Of a stretch of DNA of 64,000 nucleotides, positions 50,901 through 59,069 are shown in pieces (position 1 is the stretch's first letter; every line of letters starts with the position of its first letter). The stretch lies in NCBI GenBank assembly GCA_016713135.1, contig JADJPR010000023.1, forward strand, positions 804,336 to 868,335, in the 5' to 3' direction. The position numbers and the translations under genes are program-made. Below the pieces are notes generated by a model. It had not been told where the DNA came from. It did no database searches and worked only from the letters and a program-made list of their open reading frames with translations. The stretch comes from Rhodanobacteraceae bacterium. Its GTDB lineage: Bacteria; Pseudomonadota; Gammaproteobacteria; Xanthomonadales; SZUA-5.

Positions 50901-53237
50901 GCCCTCGAGGATCTGTGCATCGGCAATCGATACCACCGGCAGCGGGCCGATCGCGGTCGACTCCGTGGCGCTCTCGTCGCCGGGCCAGGCCTCGACGTCG
51001 GCCGAGCTGACGCTGGCGGCCAGTTGCACTGAGGGGTTGACGCCGGCGTCCGCGGGCGCGGTCAGCGCGAGGGTCACGGTCGGCGCCGCGCCGACGGCCA
51101 GCGTCGCGCGCAGGCAGGTCACCGTGCCGGCGCTCTCCGAACACGGCCAGCCGCTGCCGGTGGCGCTCACGAAGCTGGTGCCGGCGGGCACCGACGCGCT
51201 CAGCACGACGTCGGTGGCGGCGCTCGGCCCGGCGTTGGTCACGGCCAGGGTGTAGCCGAGCGACCTGCCTTCCAGTACCGGGTCGGCCACATCGGCCACG
51301 GTCAGCGACAGGTCGACCGCGTCGCAGGCATCGCCGAGGCCGTCGCCGTCGCTGTCCTGCTGATCCGCATCCGGCAGGCCCGGACAGACGTCGCAGACAT
51401 TGCCTACGCCGTCGGCGCTCGGCGGCGACGCCGCCAGGGCGGCGATCTCGTAGCCGGCCAGGGCCCTGCGGACCACGGTGATGCCGTCGATGGTTCCGGT
51501 CAATCGGGCCCCGATCCGGACGTTGGCCGTGTTCGAGGTCGACCCCGACAGCGTATTGGCGATCGTGTTGGTGAGGACTCCGTCGACGTAGGCCCGCAGA
51601 TTGTCGCCATCGCCCACGAAGGCGAGGTGGTGCCATTGGTTGTCATTGATCGGAACCGAGCTCAGCAGCGTGATCGTGGTCGTCCCGTCGCCCTGCCGCA
51701 GCTCGACTTCGCCGGACCGCGCATGCGTCTGGTTGCGGACGAAGACACTGTAGGGAAAGACGCTGCCGCTCAGCTTGTCGAGGATGGGGTTCGCGTTCGA
51801 ACTGGCGTCCACCTGGTTCGCAGGCAACTTCAGCCACATCGCCAGCGTCATCTCGTCGTGGGTGTCGAAGTCGAGATCGGGATGGTGAGGCACCACCACC
51901 GAGTCCCCGGAACCGTCGAAGGAGAGGGCGCCATCGGCCTGGCCGCTGACCCAGGCGGCCCCGGTCACGGTGCCGTCATGACCGCCCAAGGAATCGGTTG
52001 CCACCGCGCCCGCGCCGTCGTTGAAGCCCCAATGGGCGACGCTGCCCGCCGGCCGATCGAGGTCGGCATTGCTGGGGTCGGGGATCAGCGGACAGGTGTC
52101 GATCTCGTCCGGGATGCCGTCGCCGTCGGCGTCGGTGAGGGTCGTGAACGACCAGATCGGGCAGTTCAGCGCCGCCCCGAAGGCGTTCGCCGGCACCACC
52201 CGCCAGTAATGGATGGTGCCCTGCTGGAGATCCGGCATCGGGTCGAAGCTGGTTGCAGTACCCATCGCGGCGCCGTTGACGAGATTGCTCGGAGGCAGCA
52301 GCCCGCCGCCATCGGTGCCGAGGGACAGGCTGGCGCCGGTCGCCCCGCCGGGCAGGCTCCAGTTCAGGGTTGCCGCGACCGCCACATTGGTTGCGCCGTT
52401 CGCCGGCGAGACGAACGTGGCGCAGGGCAGCAGGCTGAAGCTCGCGCTTACCGTGCAGGCGGCGGTGATCGCCCCGGTGGTGTAGGTGCTGCCGGCCAGG
52501 CTGCCGCCGCAGCCGGTGACGGAGGCGATCTGGTAGCCGGGGGACGCGGTCACGGTGAACGCGATGGTCGCGCTGTGGTCCACCGACTGCGGCGTTGATG
52601 GCGACAGGCTGCCGTTGCTGCCGGCGCTCGGCGTGACCTGGTGCTGCACGTCGAGCACGGTGACGGTCAGGGCCGCATCGAAGCTCGCGCCGGCGGCGTC
52701 CGTGGTGCGGACCGTGATCGCATGGCTGGAGGCGGTCTCGTAGTCCAGCAGCGCCGCGGTGCGCAACTGGTTGCCCGCGCTGATCTGGAAGCGGTTGCCC
52801 GGGTTGCTGACGAAAGTGTAGGTGTGGGTGTCGCCCAGGTTGGGGTCGATGGTCGACAAGGTGCCCACCAGGGAGCCGATCGCCGCGGACTCGGGGACGG
52901 ACGAGGGAGAGAGCTGGACGCCGGTCGGAGCGCAGTTCTGCCGCTCGGCGGCGCCGAGATCGACCTGCCCGCAAGCCACCCGGGCGAAGCCGGCGCCGCG
53001 GGTGTCGACGTTGATGGGCGCAGACGCGATGCTGCCGTCGCCGTTGACGTCGAGTCCGAGACTTGTCTCGGTCGGCAGGAAGGTCCCGTTGCCACCGTCC
53101 ACGGCGGCGCCGTCAGCCAGCGGGTAGTAGTAGACGCCGTTGGCCGCCTGGGTCAGGGCGCCGAGCGGTGCCGACGCCGCGCCGCTGTTGCTGAAACCGC
53201 AACTGCTGTCGCTGGCGTAGTTGTTGGACTCGGTCAC
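47958..53237 (-). CDS. Giant secreted multidomain protein, C-terminal part (LamG, DUF11, Calx-beta, CSLREA beta-helix, Ig-like repeats)
   Basis: A 1759-aa frame, most likely the continuation of the gene at 53113-55284 (one-base frameshift near G4 at 53263-53266; the frame starts inside the protein, just before TESNNYASDSSCGF). Order: cadherin-like (~110-190), fibronectin-like, thrombospondin type-3 acidic repeats (DADGDGIPDEIDTCPL), LamG concanavalin fold (SVAHWGFNDGAGAVATDS), a second TSP3 repeat, DUF11 (LGYTLAVTNAGPSAATDVVL), Calx-beta (TADGTAVLNEDYNTRDGTVSF), a CSLREA domain (DGVCTLREAIRRANA), right-handed beta-helix, and four Ig-like domain 3 repeats. It ends ALFGSGFEQ, a C-terminal tail type frequent in Xanthomonadales exoproteins. 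It is probably cell-surface or extracellular. Confidence 0.88.
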   Translation of the reverse strand: MTESNNYASDSSCGFSNSGAASAPLGALTQAANGVYYYPLADGAAVDGGNGTFLPTETSLGLDVNGDGSIASAPINVDTRGAGFARVACGQVDLGAAERQNCAPTGVQLSPSSVPESAAIGSLVGTLSTIDPNLGDTHTYTFVSNPGNRFQISAGNQLRTAALLDYETASSHAITVRTTDAAGASFDAALTVTVLDVQHQVTPSAGSNGSLSPSTPQSVDHSATIAFTVTASPGYQIASVTGCGGSLAGSTYTTGAITAACTVSASFSLLPCATFVSPANGATNVAVAATLNWSLPGGATGASLSLGTDGGGLLPPSNLVNGAAMGTATSFDPMPDLQQGTIHYWRVVPANAFGAALNCPIWSFTTLTDADGDGIPDEIDTCPLIPDPSNADLDRPAGSVAHWGFNDGAGAVATDSLGGHDGTVTGAAWVSGQADGALSFDGSGDSVVVPHHPDLDFDTHDEMTLAMWLKLPANQVDASSNANPILDKLSGSVFPYSVFVRNQTHARSGEVELRQGDGTTTITLLSSVPINDNQWHHLAFVGDGDNLRAYVDGVLTNTIANTLSGSTSNTANVRIGARLTGTIDGITVVRRALAGYEIAALAASPPSADGVGNVCDVCPGLPDADQQDSDGDGLGDACDAVDLSLTVADVADPVLEGRSLGYTLAVTNAGPSAATDVVLSASVPAGTSFVSATGSGWPCSESAGTVTCLRATLAVGAAPTVTLALTAPADAGVNPSVQLAASVSSADVEAWPGDESATESTAIGPLPVVSIADAQILEGDSGVSNMLFTVTLSEPPVLPVEVIFETADGTAVLNEDYNTRDGTVSFAVGQTTGTAYVILKGDPLYELDETFSVVLQSFDLTNAVLGDATATGTILNDDPLVQRTLVVTGTGDAIANDGVCTLREAIRRANAPGWFVDDCGWGQPYLPGEPLTRDRIVFAIPDPLPIANELDKALSAVTGVGPIFTIHLGSALPAITDAVEIDGTTQPGADCTSWPPTLKVVLDGSALSGAEDGLAIGAADTIVRGLAIHSFPGDGVDISGSDVRLACNFIGTGANGSVDLGNGGAGVRISGSPVGVLVGTDGDGVGDVAERNLISGNDGGGVHVTGIGGAIAGNWIGPDSSGACGIGNATAGIIADSVELLVGADVDDPGGVEGNLIACNLAHGMVVSGAATDGLTARGNQIRDNAGAGVVVSGVPEDVNLDGNHVGGNAGAGVLVASDAHGVHLRRNRLDGNGGLGIDLVAAGAVADGVTANDTGDADTGANGLQNFPVLESALYTGSAVVVTGHLESTANADFVIEFFASDEADASGHGEGARFLGELAVSTDGSGHANVSTSLSGIAADEWLSATATDEDGNTSEFSAVRSLLIATTLSIDSDDPDPSTVGQAFEVQVSVASADPGTPATGSVAVSAAGAGNCVAVLANGSGACQLTGTSPGPTTIEASYAGNSSHAAASASAAHSIGLAASSTTITADTPDPSSFGEAVTVSVSVSSASGTPTGSVTIGDGLGTSCSAALSAGSGSCALTPAQGGALTLSAQYPGNGNFLASSDSEPHQVLAVASTLAILAHTPDPSVAGQPVNVSVLLSSGVGTPAGPVVVSDGAGASCQVAGASGNCNLIPTGIGSVPLDANFAGDANHLASSASSAHQIDRAGTATVAGAPFWPQFPAEPPRQFEPLRFPVAIDVLAPGAGTAGGTITVQAAVGAENCAIVLPANHCDLVPQTAGARDFAVSYSGDSHFLPSSASVQVQVLPDALFGSGFEQ

Positions 53238-55284
53238 GGTGGCGCCAGAGATCCCGCAGGCAGGGGCCGCTGCCGGCGGAATGGTCGACGATGGTGTTGC
53301 GGAAGATCAGCGTGGGTAGGTTGTCCGCGGCATTGAGCGGGGTGAAACCGGTGTGGCCGGAGAAAGTGGTGTTGATGAAGGAGGTGGCGAGCCCGAAGGT
53401 GTCGTCGCTGTAGTAGGCGAAGTCGCCGTTGCCGGAGAAGGTGGTGTTGACGATCTGGTTGGATCCGGTGGTCACTTTCGTCCACAGCGCGCTGCCGACG
53501 TTGCCTGCCGAGTTGCCCACGAAGGAGCTGTTGACCAGGGTGTAGGGGCTCTCGGTGTAGACCGCCCCGCCGCCAGAGGCCTTGTTGCCGACGAAGTGGC
53601 TGCCGAGCACCTCGAGGGCGCCGGAGGCGACCAGGACGGCACCGCCGTTGTTGGCGAGGCTGGGGGTGGTGTCCTGGTAGGCGCAGCCGTTGCGCAGGGT
53701 GACGCCCTCGAGCGTGAGGCGGCCACCGTCCACCTCGAGGAGGCGGAAGCGCTGGCGGTTGTTCCCTGCGGCGCACGCCAACAGGCTGCTGCTGCGCTGG
53801 ATCGTGCCATTGCGCAGGGTGACGTTGCCGGAGCCGGCGATCCGCGGCAGGCCGTTGTAGCCGTGGCCGTCGTAGAGCATCGGAGCGTCGGGCAGGGTGA
53901 CGGTCTGCCCCGCCAGGTCGATGATCCCCACGGCGCCGGCGCGGTTACTGCAATCGAGTACAAAGCGCAGGTCGGTTACCAGGTCAGGCGGGGAAAAGAT
54001 TGAGGTGCCCAGGACGTAGGGCGAGTCGTAGGCCCCGCAGGGGGTCGGATCGGTCACCTCGACCGCGCCGACGGTGCAGACGTCGCCGGCGACCAAGGGG
54101 CGGGCATTGGCCAACTGATCGGTGCTGTTGCCGTTGCACGCCAGGGTGACGCCGTTGATGTCGAGGGTGGTGCCGTTCGGGATGCGGATCGCCGGCGACG
54201 GTGCGTGCGGGCGATGGACCTGCTGCCCGGGTCCACTGCCGGACAGGAATGCCAGAGGGATCAAGAAATCTTCCAGGTCTGCAGAACTGGTGGCGCTGAA
54301 GCCGCAGGTTGGGCCGTCGGAAAGATTGTAGCCGTGGTCGACGAACTGTCCTCCACTCGAACTCGTACAGTTGCTGCCGACAGCATCCTCTCCGGTCACC
54401 AGGAGGTTTCCAGCCAGGTGCATCGTGGCAGCGTTCTGGACCCGCAGGCCAACGTATGCGTCATCGGGAAACGGGCCGTCTTGGTTGTCGGCGAAGGTGG
54501 AATGGACCACGGTCGCCGTTGCTCCACTGTCGGCGACGATCGGACTTCGCGCATTCCCGCTGAAGGTGCTGTTGGTCACCGTCAACACGCCCTGTTCCAC
54601 TTCAACGATGCCGAAGTTCGTGCCTGCACTGTTGCCGACGAACGAGCTTCCCGAGATGGTGGTGGTTGCCCCGAGGCTGTAGATCACGCCGCGCGCGGTT
54701 CCCGAGTTCGACTCGAAGGTGCTGTCCGAAATGATCAGGGTTCCGCGGTTGTCGATGACCCCACCGGTTCCCGAGTTGTTGTGGTTGGTGAAAGTCGATC
54801 CGGTGATGGTGACGGTACCGAGATTGTTGTAGATCGCCCCGCCAATCGTCGACACATTGGATTGCACGACGCCGTCCGAGATCGTCACCGATCCGCCCTC
54901 GTTCTGGATGGCTGCGCCGCCGCCAAGGTCGGCCGCGTATCCGTTCCGGAGGTCCACCCCACGCAGTTCGAGGGAGCGTCCAGACTGCTGGATGCGGAAG
55001 ATGCGGCGATTGCCTGCACCGCTGAAGACGACACCGGCGGTAGCGCTGGCGTCGAGAATGGTGTTCGAGGAGATGGTCACCGTCGCCGGCGGCGTGATGG
55101 TGCCGGCGCAGGCGAAGGTGATCGTCCCGCCGACCGGTGCGGCGCCGTAGACCGCGTTGAACCCGGCCCAGGTACAGGTGCTCACGGTGCCGCTGGCGGC
55201 CAGTGCGGGTGGCGAGGCCAAGCCGAGCCACAGGACGGCGACGAAGGCGAGTGGGACGGGGCGGGCGAGGTGGGCTCGTGCCAT
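53113..55284 (-). CDS. Giant secreted multidomain protein, N-terminal part (beta-helix)
   Basis: From the ATG at 55282-55284 (GAGGA 7 bp upstream) a signal peptide (RPVPLAFVAVLWLGLASPPALA) is followed by SGTVSTCTWAGFNAVYGAAP and ~650 residues of parallel beta-helix repeats (e.g. GGAIYNNLGTVTITGSTFTN, GGAVLVASGALEVLGSHFVG). The real frame runs to about 53265 (NTIVDHSAGSG) and then shifts into the frame of 47958-53237; the last ~50 codons to 53113 are out-of-frame (Arg/Gln-rich). Joined, the protein is ~2430 aa. An alternative ATG at 55317 overlaps the upstream stop. Paralogue of 55314-57787. Confidence 0.87.
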   Translation of the reverse strand: MARAHLARPVPLAFVAVLWLGLASPPALAASGTVSTCTWAGFNAVYGAAPVGGTITFACAGTITPPATVTISSNTILDASATAGVVFSGAGNRRIFRIQQSGRSLELRGVDLRNGYAADLGGGAAIQNEGGSVTISDGVVQSNVSTIGGAIYNNLGTVTITGSTFTNHNNSGTGGVIDNRGTLIISDSTFESNSGTARGVIYSLGATTTISGSSFVGNSAGTNFGIVEVEQGVLTVTNSTFSGNARSPIVADSGATATVVHSTFADNQDGPFPDDAYVGLRVQNAATMHLAGNLLVTGEDAVGSNCTSSSGGQFVDHGYNLSDGPTCGFSATSSADLEDFLIPLAFLSGSGPGQQVHRPHAPSPAIRIPNGTTLDINGVTLACNGNSTDQLANARPLVAGDVCTVGAVEVTDPTPCGAYDSPYVLGTSIFSPPDLVTDLRFVLDCSNRAGAVGIIDLAGQTVTLPDAPMLYDGHGYNGLPRIAGSGNVTLRNGTIQRSSSLLACAAGNNRQRFRLLEVDGGRLTLEGVTLRNGCAYQDTTPSLANNGGAVLVASGALEVLGSHFVGNKASGGGAVYTESPYTLVNSSFVGNSAGNVGSALWTKVTTGSNQIVNTTFSGNGDFAYYSDDTFGLATSFINTTFSGHTGFTPLNAADNLPTLIFRNTIVDHSAGSGPCLRDLWRHRDRVQQLRQRQQLRFQQQRRGVGTARRPDPGGQRRLLLPAG

Positions 55285-55313
55285 GGGATGTCCTCGGTCG
55301 GGATAGCGCTCGT

Positions 55314-56684
55314 TCATGGCGTCGGGGCCGGGGTCTCGAAACCGTTGCGGAAGATCGGGCACAGGTTGCTGGGGTCGTCGGGACAGGCGTCGCAGAGGTC
55401 GCCGATGCCGTCGAGGTCGGCATCGGCCTGACTGGGATTGGGGACCGCCGGGCAGTTGTCGCAGGCCGTGCCGACACCGTCGCGGCCGGGCCCGGACGCG
55501 GCCAGTTCGGCGATCTCGAGGTTCGAGAGGGCACGCCGCACCACGGTGATGCCGTCGATGTCGCCGGCCAGCCGGGTCCCGATCTGGACGTTGACCGTGT
55601 TCGAGGTCGACCCGCTCAAGGTGTTCGCAAGCGTGTTGCCGAGGGTCCCGTCGACGTAGGCCCGCAGTTCGCCGCCGGCGGCGACGAAGACGACGTGGTG
55701 CCATTGGTTGTCGTTGATCGCGACCCCGGTGTGCAGGGTGAGCGAGCCGACGCCGTCGCCACGGAACAGCGAAATCTCGCCCGGCCGCGTATTGGTCTGG
55801 TTGCGCAGGTACACGTGGTAGGGGAAGGCGCCGGTGCTGCGCTTGACCAGGATGGCGTTGGTCGGCGCGCTGGTGTCCACCTGGTTCACCGGCAACTTCA
55901 GCCACATCGCCAGCGTCATCTCCTCGTGGGTGTCGAAGTCGAGATCGGGATGGTGAGGCACCGCCACCGAGTCGCCGCTGCCGTCGAAGTGGAGGGCGCC
56001 GTCCACCGCACCGAGCGCCCAGCTGGCTCCGGTCACGCTGCCGTCGTGACCGCCCACCGAATCGGTCGCCACCGCGCCCGCGCCGTCGTTGAAACCCCAG
56101 TGGGCAACGGTCCCCGGAGGCTGGTCGAAATCGGCGTTGGTCGGATCGACGAAGTCGGGGCAGGCGTCCACCGAGTCCTCGACCGAATCACCTTCCTCGT
56201 CCCGGGACTCGAAGGCCCCGGAATCGCAACCGTCAGCGACATTGGCGATCTGCGCAAGGTCCAAGGGCCGGGTGAAACCGCGCGCGTCGGCGCTGAGGCC
56301 GGAGGCGGCGCAACTGCCGCCGTCGGCGGCCGCGCTGAGGATGGCGACGGGATGGGTCGGCAGGCAGCTTCCGTCTGGAAGCTGCAACACGCAGCCGCGG
56401 TGACCGACCGGCAGCAACGAGGGCGGCGCGCCGACCTGGTCGCCGATGGCGGCGAAGCTGCAGTTGCCGGGGGCCGAGACCACGTTGTAGCCCAGGCTGG
56501 TTGGAGCAGTGCCCACAAACCCGCAGTCCGCGGGTGTCACTGCCCCTCCGACCTCGACCTGATTGCCTTCCAGGAGGTTGGAGGCAAGCTCGACGCCAGA
56601 AGTGAAATCGACCCAGAACCCGCCGCCCTGCGCCACACCCGCACCGGCTCCACCAGCGCCGGCGATCGCCCGGTTGCCGGTCAC
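55314..56684 (-). CDS. Secreted beta-helix/LamG protein, C-terminal part
   Basis: A 456-aa frame continuing the gene that starts at 57787; the two join at a G5 run (56704-56708), where a one-base change restores ...FFYYPP-GLEHSTVTGNRA. Content: end of the beta-helix, a choice-of-anchor-like segment (ARGFTRPLDLAQIANVADGCDSGAFE), TSP3 acidic repeat, a LamG domain (TVAHWGFNDGAGAVATDS, DNQWHHVVFVAAGGELRAYVDG) very close to that of the 47958 gene, another TSP3 repeat (DACPDDPSNLCP) and the tail IFRNGFETPAPTP. It is probably extracellular. The stop overlaps a possible ATG of the downstream paralogue. Confidence 0.87.
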   Translation of the reverse strand: MTGNRAIAGAGGAGAGVAQGGGFWVDFTSGVELASNLLEGNQVEVGGAVTPADCGFVGTAPTSLGYNVVSAPGNCSFAAIGDQVGAPPSLLPVGHRGCVLQLPDGSCLPTHPVAILSAAADGGSCAASGLSADARGFTRPLDLAQIANVADGCDSGAFESRDEEGDSVEDSVDACPDFVDPTNADFDQPPGTVAHWGFNDGAGAVATDSVGGHDGSVTGASWALGAVDGALHFDGSGDSVAVPHHPDLDFDTHEEMTLAMWLKLPVNQVDTSAPTNAILVKRSTGAFPYHVYLRNQTNTRPGEISLFRGDGVGSLTLHTGVAINDNQWHHVVFVAAGGELRAYVDGTLGNTLANTLSGSTSNTVNVQIGTRLAGDIDGITVVRRALSNLEIAELAASGPGRDGVGTACDNCPAVPNPSQADADLDGIGDLCDACPDDPSNLCPIFRNGFETPAPTP

Positions 56685-57787
56685 GGTGGAGTGCTCGAGG
56701 CCTGGGGGTAATAGAAGAAGACGGCACCGCCTTGGGCCTTGCCGCCGACTCCGGAGACACTGTTCCCGCCGATGGCCCGGTTGCCCGAGAAGGTGAGGTT
56801 GCGCCGCTCGAGACCCTCGTCTCCGTCGAACGTCACGGCTCCGCCCAGGGCATCCCCACCCTTGCCGGTGGTGCCGGCGCCCCCTGGGCCAGATTGTTCA
56901 GGAAGGTCGCGTCGCGGAGGGGTCTCGAGGGCCGGGGTCCAGCCTTGATACAGTGCTCCTCCCACCGCATCTCTTCCGAGTCCGGCCACTGGATCGGGCC
57001 CGGCGACCGCCTCATTGCCGATGAAGCTCGCGCGCTCGAGGCGGCTCGGCGAGCCGACCGCCTCGAAGTGGACGGCTCCTCCGTAGGCGTTGCCCTCCGC
57101 ACTGAGCGCCTGATTTTCTTCAAAGACCAGGCCCCTCCAGTCGACGGGGCCGGTGGTATCGATCCAGAGGGCGCCGCCCTCCACCTGCGAGGGAGCCCCC
57201 GCACTATTGCGCCGGAAGACGGTTTCGGTCAGCGTCGTGAGGGTGCCCTGCGTGTGCAAGGCACCGCCGTCCGCGTTCAAATCGCCCTGCGCCCGGTTGT
57301 CTTCGAAGGTGGAGCCGGTGATCGAGATCGTGGAGGACTCGGCACCGCGGATTGCGCCCCCGAGCGGCGAGGTGGAAACGGCGCTGTTGCCTCGAAAGAT
57401 GGAATCGACCACCGTCAGCACGCCAGCCGTGCGCACCGCGCCACCCTCGCCCGCGCGCCCCCGCTGCAGCGTCAGCTCACGCAGTTCCAGCGAGGCGCCG
57501 GTGGCCACGTCGAACAGCCTCAGGCTGTCGGCGCCGTCGAAGATCACGGCGTTGCCGTTGCCGTCGAGGACGGTGTTCGAGGAAATGGCCACCGTCGCCG
57601 GCGGCGTGATGGTGCCGAAGCAGGCGAAGGTGATCGCACCGCCGACCGGGGCCGCGCTGTAGACCGCGTCGAAGGACGCCCAGTCGCAGGTGCTGACGGT
57701 GCCGCTGGCGGCCAGAGCTGGCCAGGGCGCCAGCGGAAGGATCAAGATCAGCGCGAGGCTGATGGCGAGGGCCCGACGAGGGATCAT
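56681..57787 (-). CDS. Secreted beta-helix/LamG protein, N-terminal part
   Basis: The ATG at 57785-57787 (AAGGAAG upstream) begins a signal peptide (RRALAISLALILILPLAPWPALA), then SGTVSTCDWASFDAVYSAAP, almost identical to the paralogue's start, and beta-helix repeats. Two further small frame losses compensate each other between 56884 and 56922: C5 and G4 runs flank a stretch whose sensible reading LRDATFLNNLAQ is in another frame. The end (FFYYPQASSTPP) is after the third shift. Total reconstructed length with 55314-56684 is ~820 aa. Function is unknown; adhesion or polymer binding is plausible from the folds. Confidence 0.86.
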   Translation of the reverse strand: MIPRRALAISLALILILPLAPWPALAASGTVSTCDWASFDAVYSAAPVGGAITFACFGTITPPATVAISSNTVLDGNGNAVIFDGADSLRLFDVATGASLELRELTLQRGRAGEGGAVRTAGVLTVVDSIFRGNSAVSTSPLGGAIRGAESSTISITGSTFEDNRAQGDLNADGGALHTQGTLTTLTETVFRRNSAGAPSQVEGGALWIDTTGPVDWRGLVFEENQALSAEGNAYGGAVHFEAVGSPSRLERASFIGNEAVAGPDPVAGLGRDAVGGALYQGWTPALETPPRRDLPEQSGPGGAGTTGKGGDALGGAVTFDGDEGLERRNLTFSGNRAIGGNSVSGVGGKAQGGAVFFYYPQASSTPP

Positions 57788-58182
57788 GGAGACTTCCTTG
57801 GCGATGCAGGCGCGCTCGACCCGGCGGAAAGTGCGGCGAACAGGGCGCATGGGTGCAGTCTCCGTTGACATGAAATCCGGGGATCGGCGCTGACCGGCGA
57901 TCGGCAAGGGCTACCCGCCCATCGCAATCGGCGCCGCGCCTGCCTTTGCTGGCCATGGCGTCGAAACCCACATCGCCATGTGGTCAAGTTTGCGGAGCGG
58001 CGGCTCGGGCTTCCACTGGCAGATCTGCTAGTCCGCATTTCTCACGCCGGTCGCGGGGGCGCAATCCGGGCGCACGGGAGACCCAAGCGGCAGGCCCGGC
58101 CAGCAATTGAATCGAATGGCAAATCCGGTGCACCGGGGCGACAATGTTCGCGGCGGGCAAGGGGCCCGACAGGCAGGGAGAC
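57788..58182. promoter_or_regulatory. Divergent promoter region between the beta-helix gene and the LuxR-type gene
   Basis: 395 bp without a gene. A TTGACA occurs at 57864-57869 and the dyad-like GATCGGCGC-TGA-CCGGCGATC at ~57882-57902. I see no -10 with proper spacing. Its position suggests it serves both the secreted-protein genes and the regulator. Confidence 0.35.
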
Positions 58183-58944
58183 ATGACCGAGGGTCTGCAC
58201 AGTGAACTGCAAGCGCTGCTGCTGGCCGAGCCTGGATCCGGCGCCCGCGAGCGACTGATTGCCAGTTGTCGACTGCGGGCGGTCGCGGGCGTCTGTTGCT
58301 TCGAATACTCGCCTTGCGACGACAACCCCGGCGACATGCGGCCGCTGTGGGTGGAAGACATTTCAGGGGAACTCGCGGGTTTTGACGTCAACGAGGTTGC
58401 GGCTCGCAGCATGAATGAGTCGCCCGCCTGGCTGAAACGCTGGGTGCTGCGACGGCGCCTGCCCTTTCACCTGTGGCGCTTTACCCGATTCGTTCCGTTC
58501 TCGGCCGAAGTCATCCTGAGGTCGACCGCACCACCCGGCAGGCGACGCCTGGGGGATCTGATCGTGGTCCCGTACCGCCAGGGCAGCCAGGGTTTCGGGG
58601 CCACCATCGGGCTGTTCGAACCCGCCAGCAGGACCGTCGCCGATGAACTGGTGACGCTGGCCACCGCGTGCCTCGCCCGCCAGCCGTGGCGGGACCACGC
58701 CGAGCCGCCGCGCACGCTGCTGAGCGATCGGCAACTGGAATGTCTGCGGTGGATCGTGGCCGGCAAGTCACTGGCGGAAACCGCACAGGTCACCGGGATG
58801 AGCTATGCCAATGTGCGCTATCACCTCGATCGCGCCAAGGAGCAGACCGGCCTCCCGAGCCTGCCGCAACTGGTGGCGCACGCGGCCGTCGCCTACGGCC
58901 TCTCGCCGCTGGGCCCGGCACGAAGCGACGGCGGGCGCGGCTAG
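58183..58944 (+). CDS. LuxR-family transcriptional regulator
   Basis: A 253-aa regulator with a C-terminal GerE/LuxR HTH: LSDRQLECLRWIVAGKSLAE, TAQVTGMSYANVRYHLDRAKEQTG. The N-terminal ~170 residues look like an autoinducer-binding/PAS-like sensor domain (VAGVCCFEYSP; FGATIGLFEPASRTVADE); I do not see the full set of acyl-homoserine-lactone contact residues, so the ligand is unknown. No luxI gene is in the window. It is divergent from the giant secreted-protein genes, which it may control. I prefer the ATG at 58183; an in-frame ATG lies at 58144. Confidence 0.9.
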   Translation: MTEGLHSELQALLLAEPGSGARERLIASCRLRAVAGVCCFEYSPCDDNPGDMRPLWVEDISGELAGFDVNEVAARSMNESPAWLKRWVLRRRLPFHLWRFTRFVPFSAEVILRSTAPPGRRRLGDLIVVPYRQGSQGFGATIGLFEPASRTVADELVTLATACLARQPWRDHAEPPRTLLSDRQLECLRWIVAGKSLAETAQVTGMSYANVRYHLDRAKEQTGLPSLPQLVAHAAVAYGLSPLGPARSDGGRG

Positions 58945-59069
58945 CCCGATCCCGGGCACGCCCGAAGCCTATCCTCCAGACTGACGGACAAGAGTCTTCG
59001 GACTTCCCGAAGTGGAATTCGCCGCGGCACACCCGGGTCGTCCGCGCCCCCATCGTTCGCCGCCGCGCG

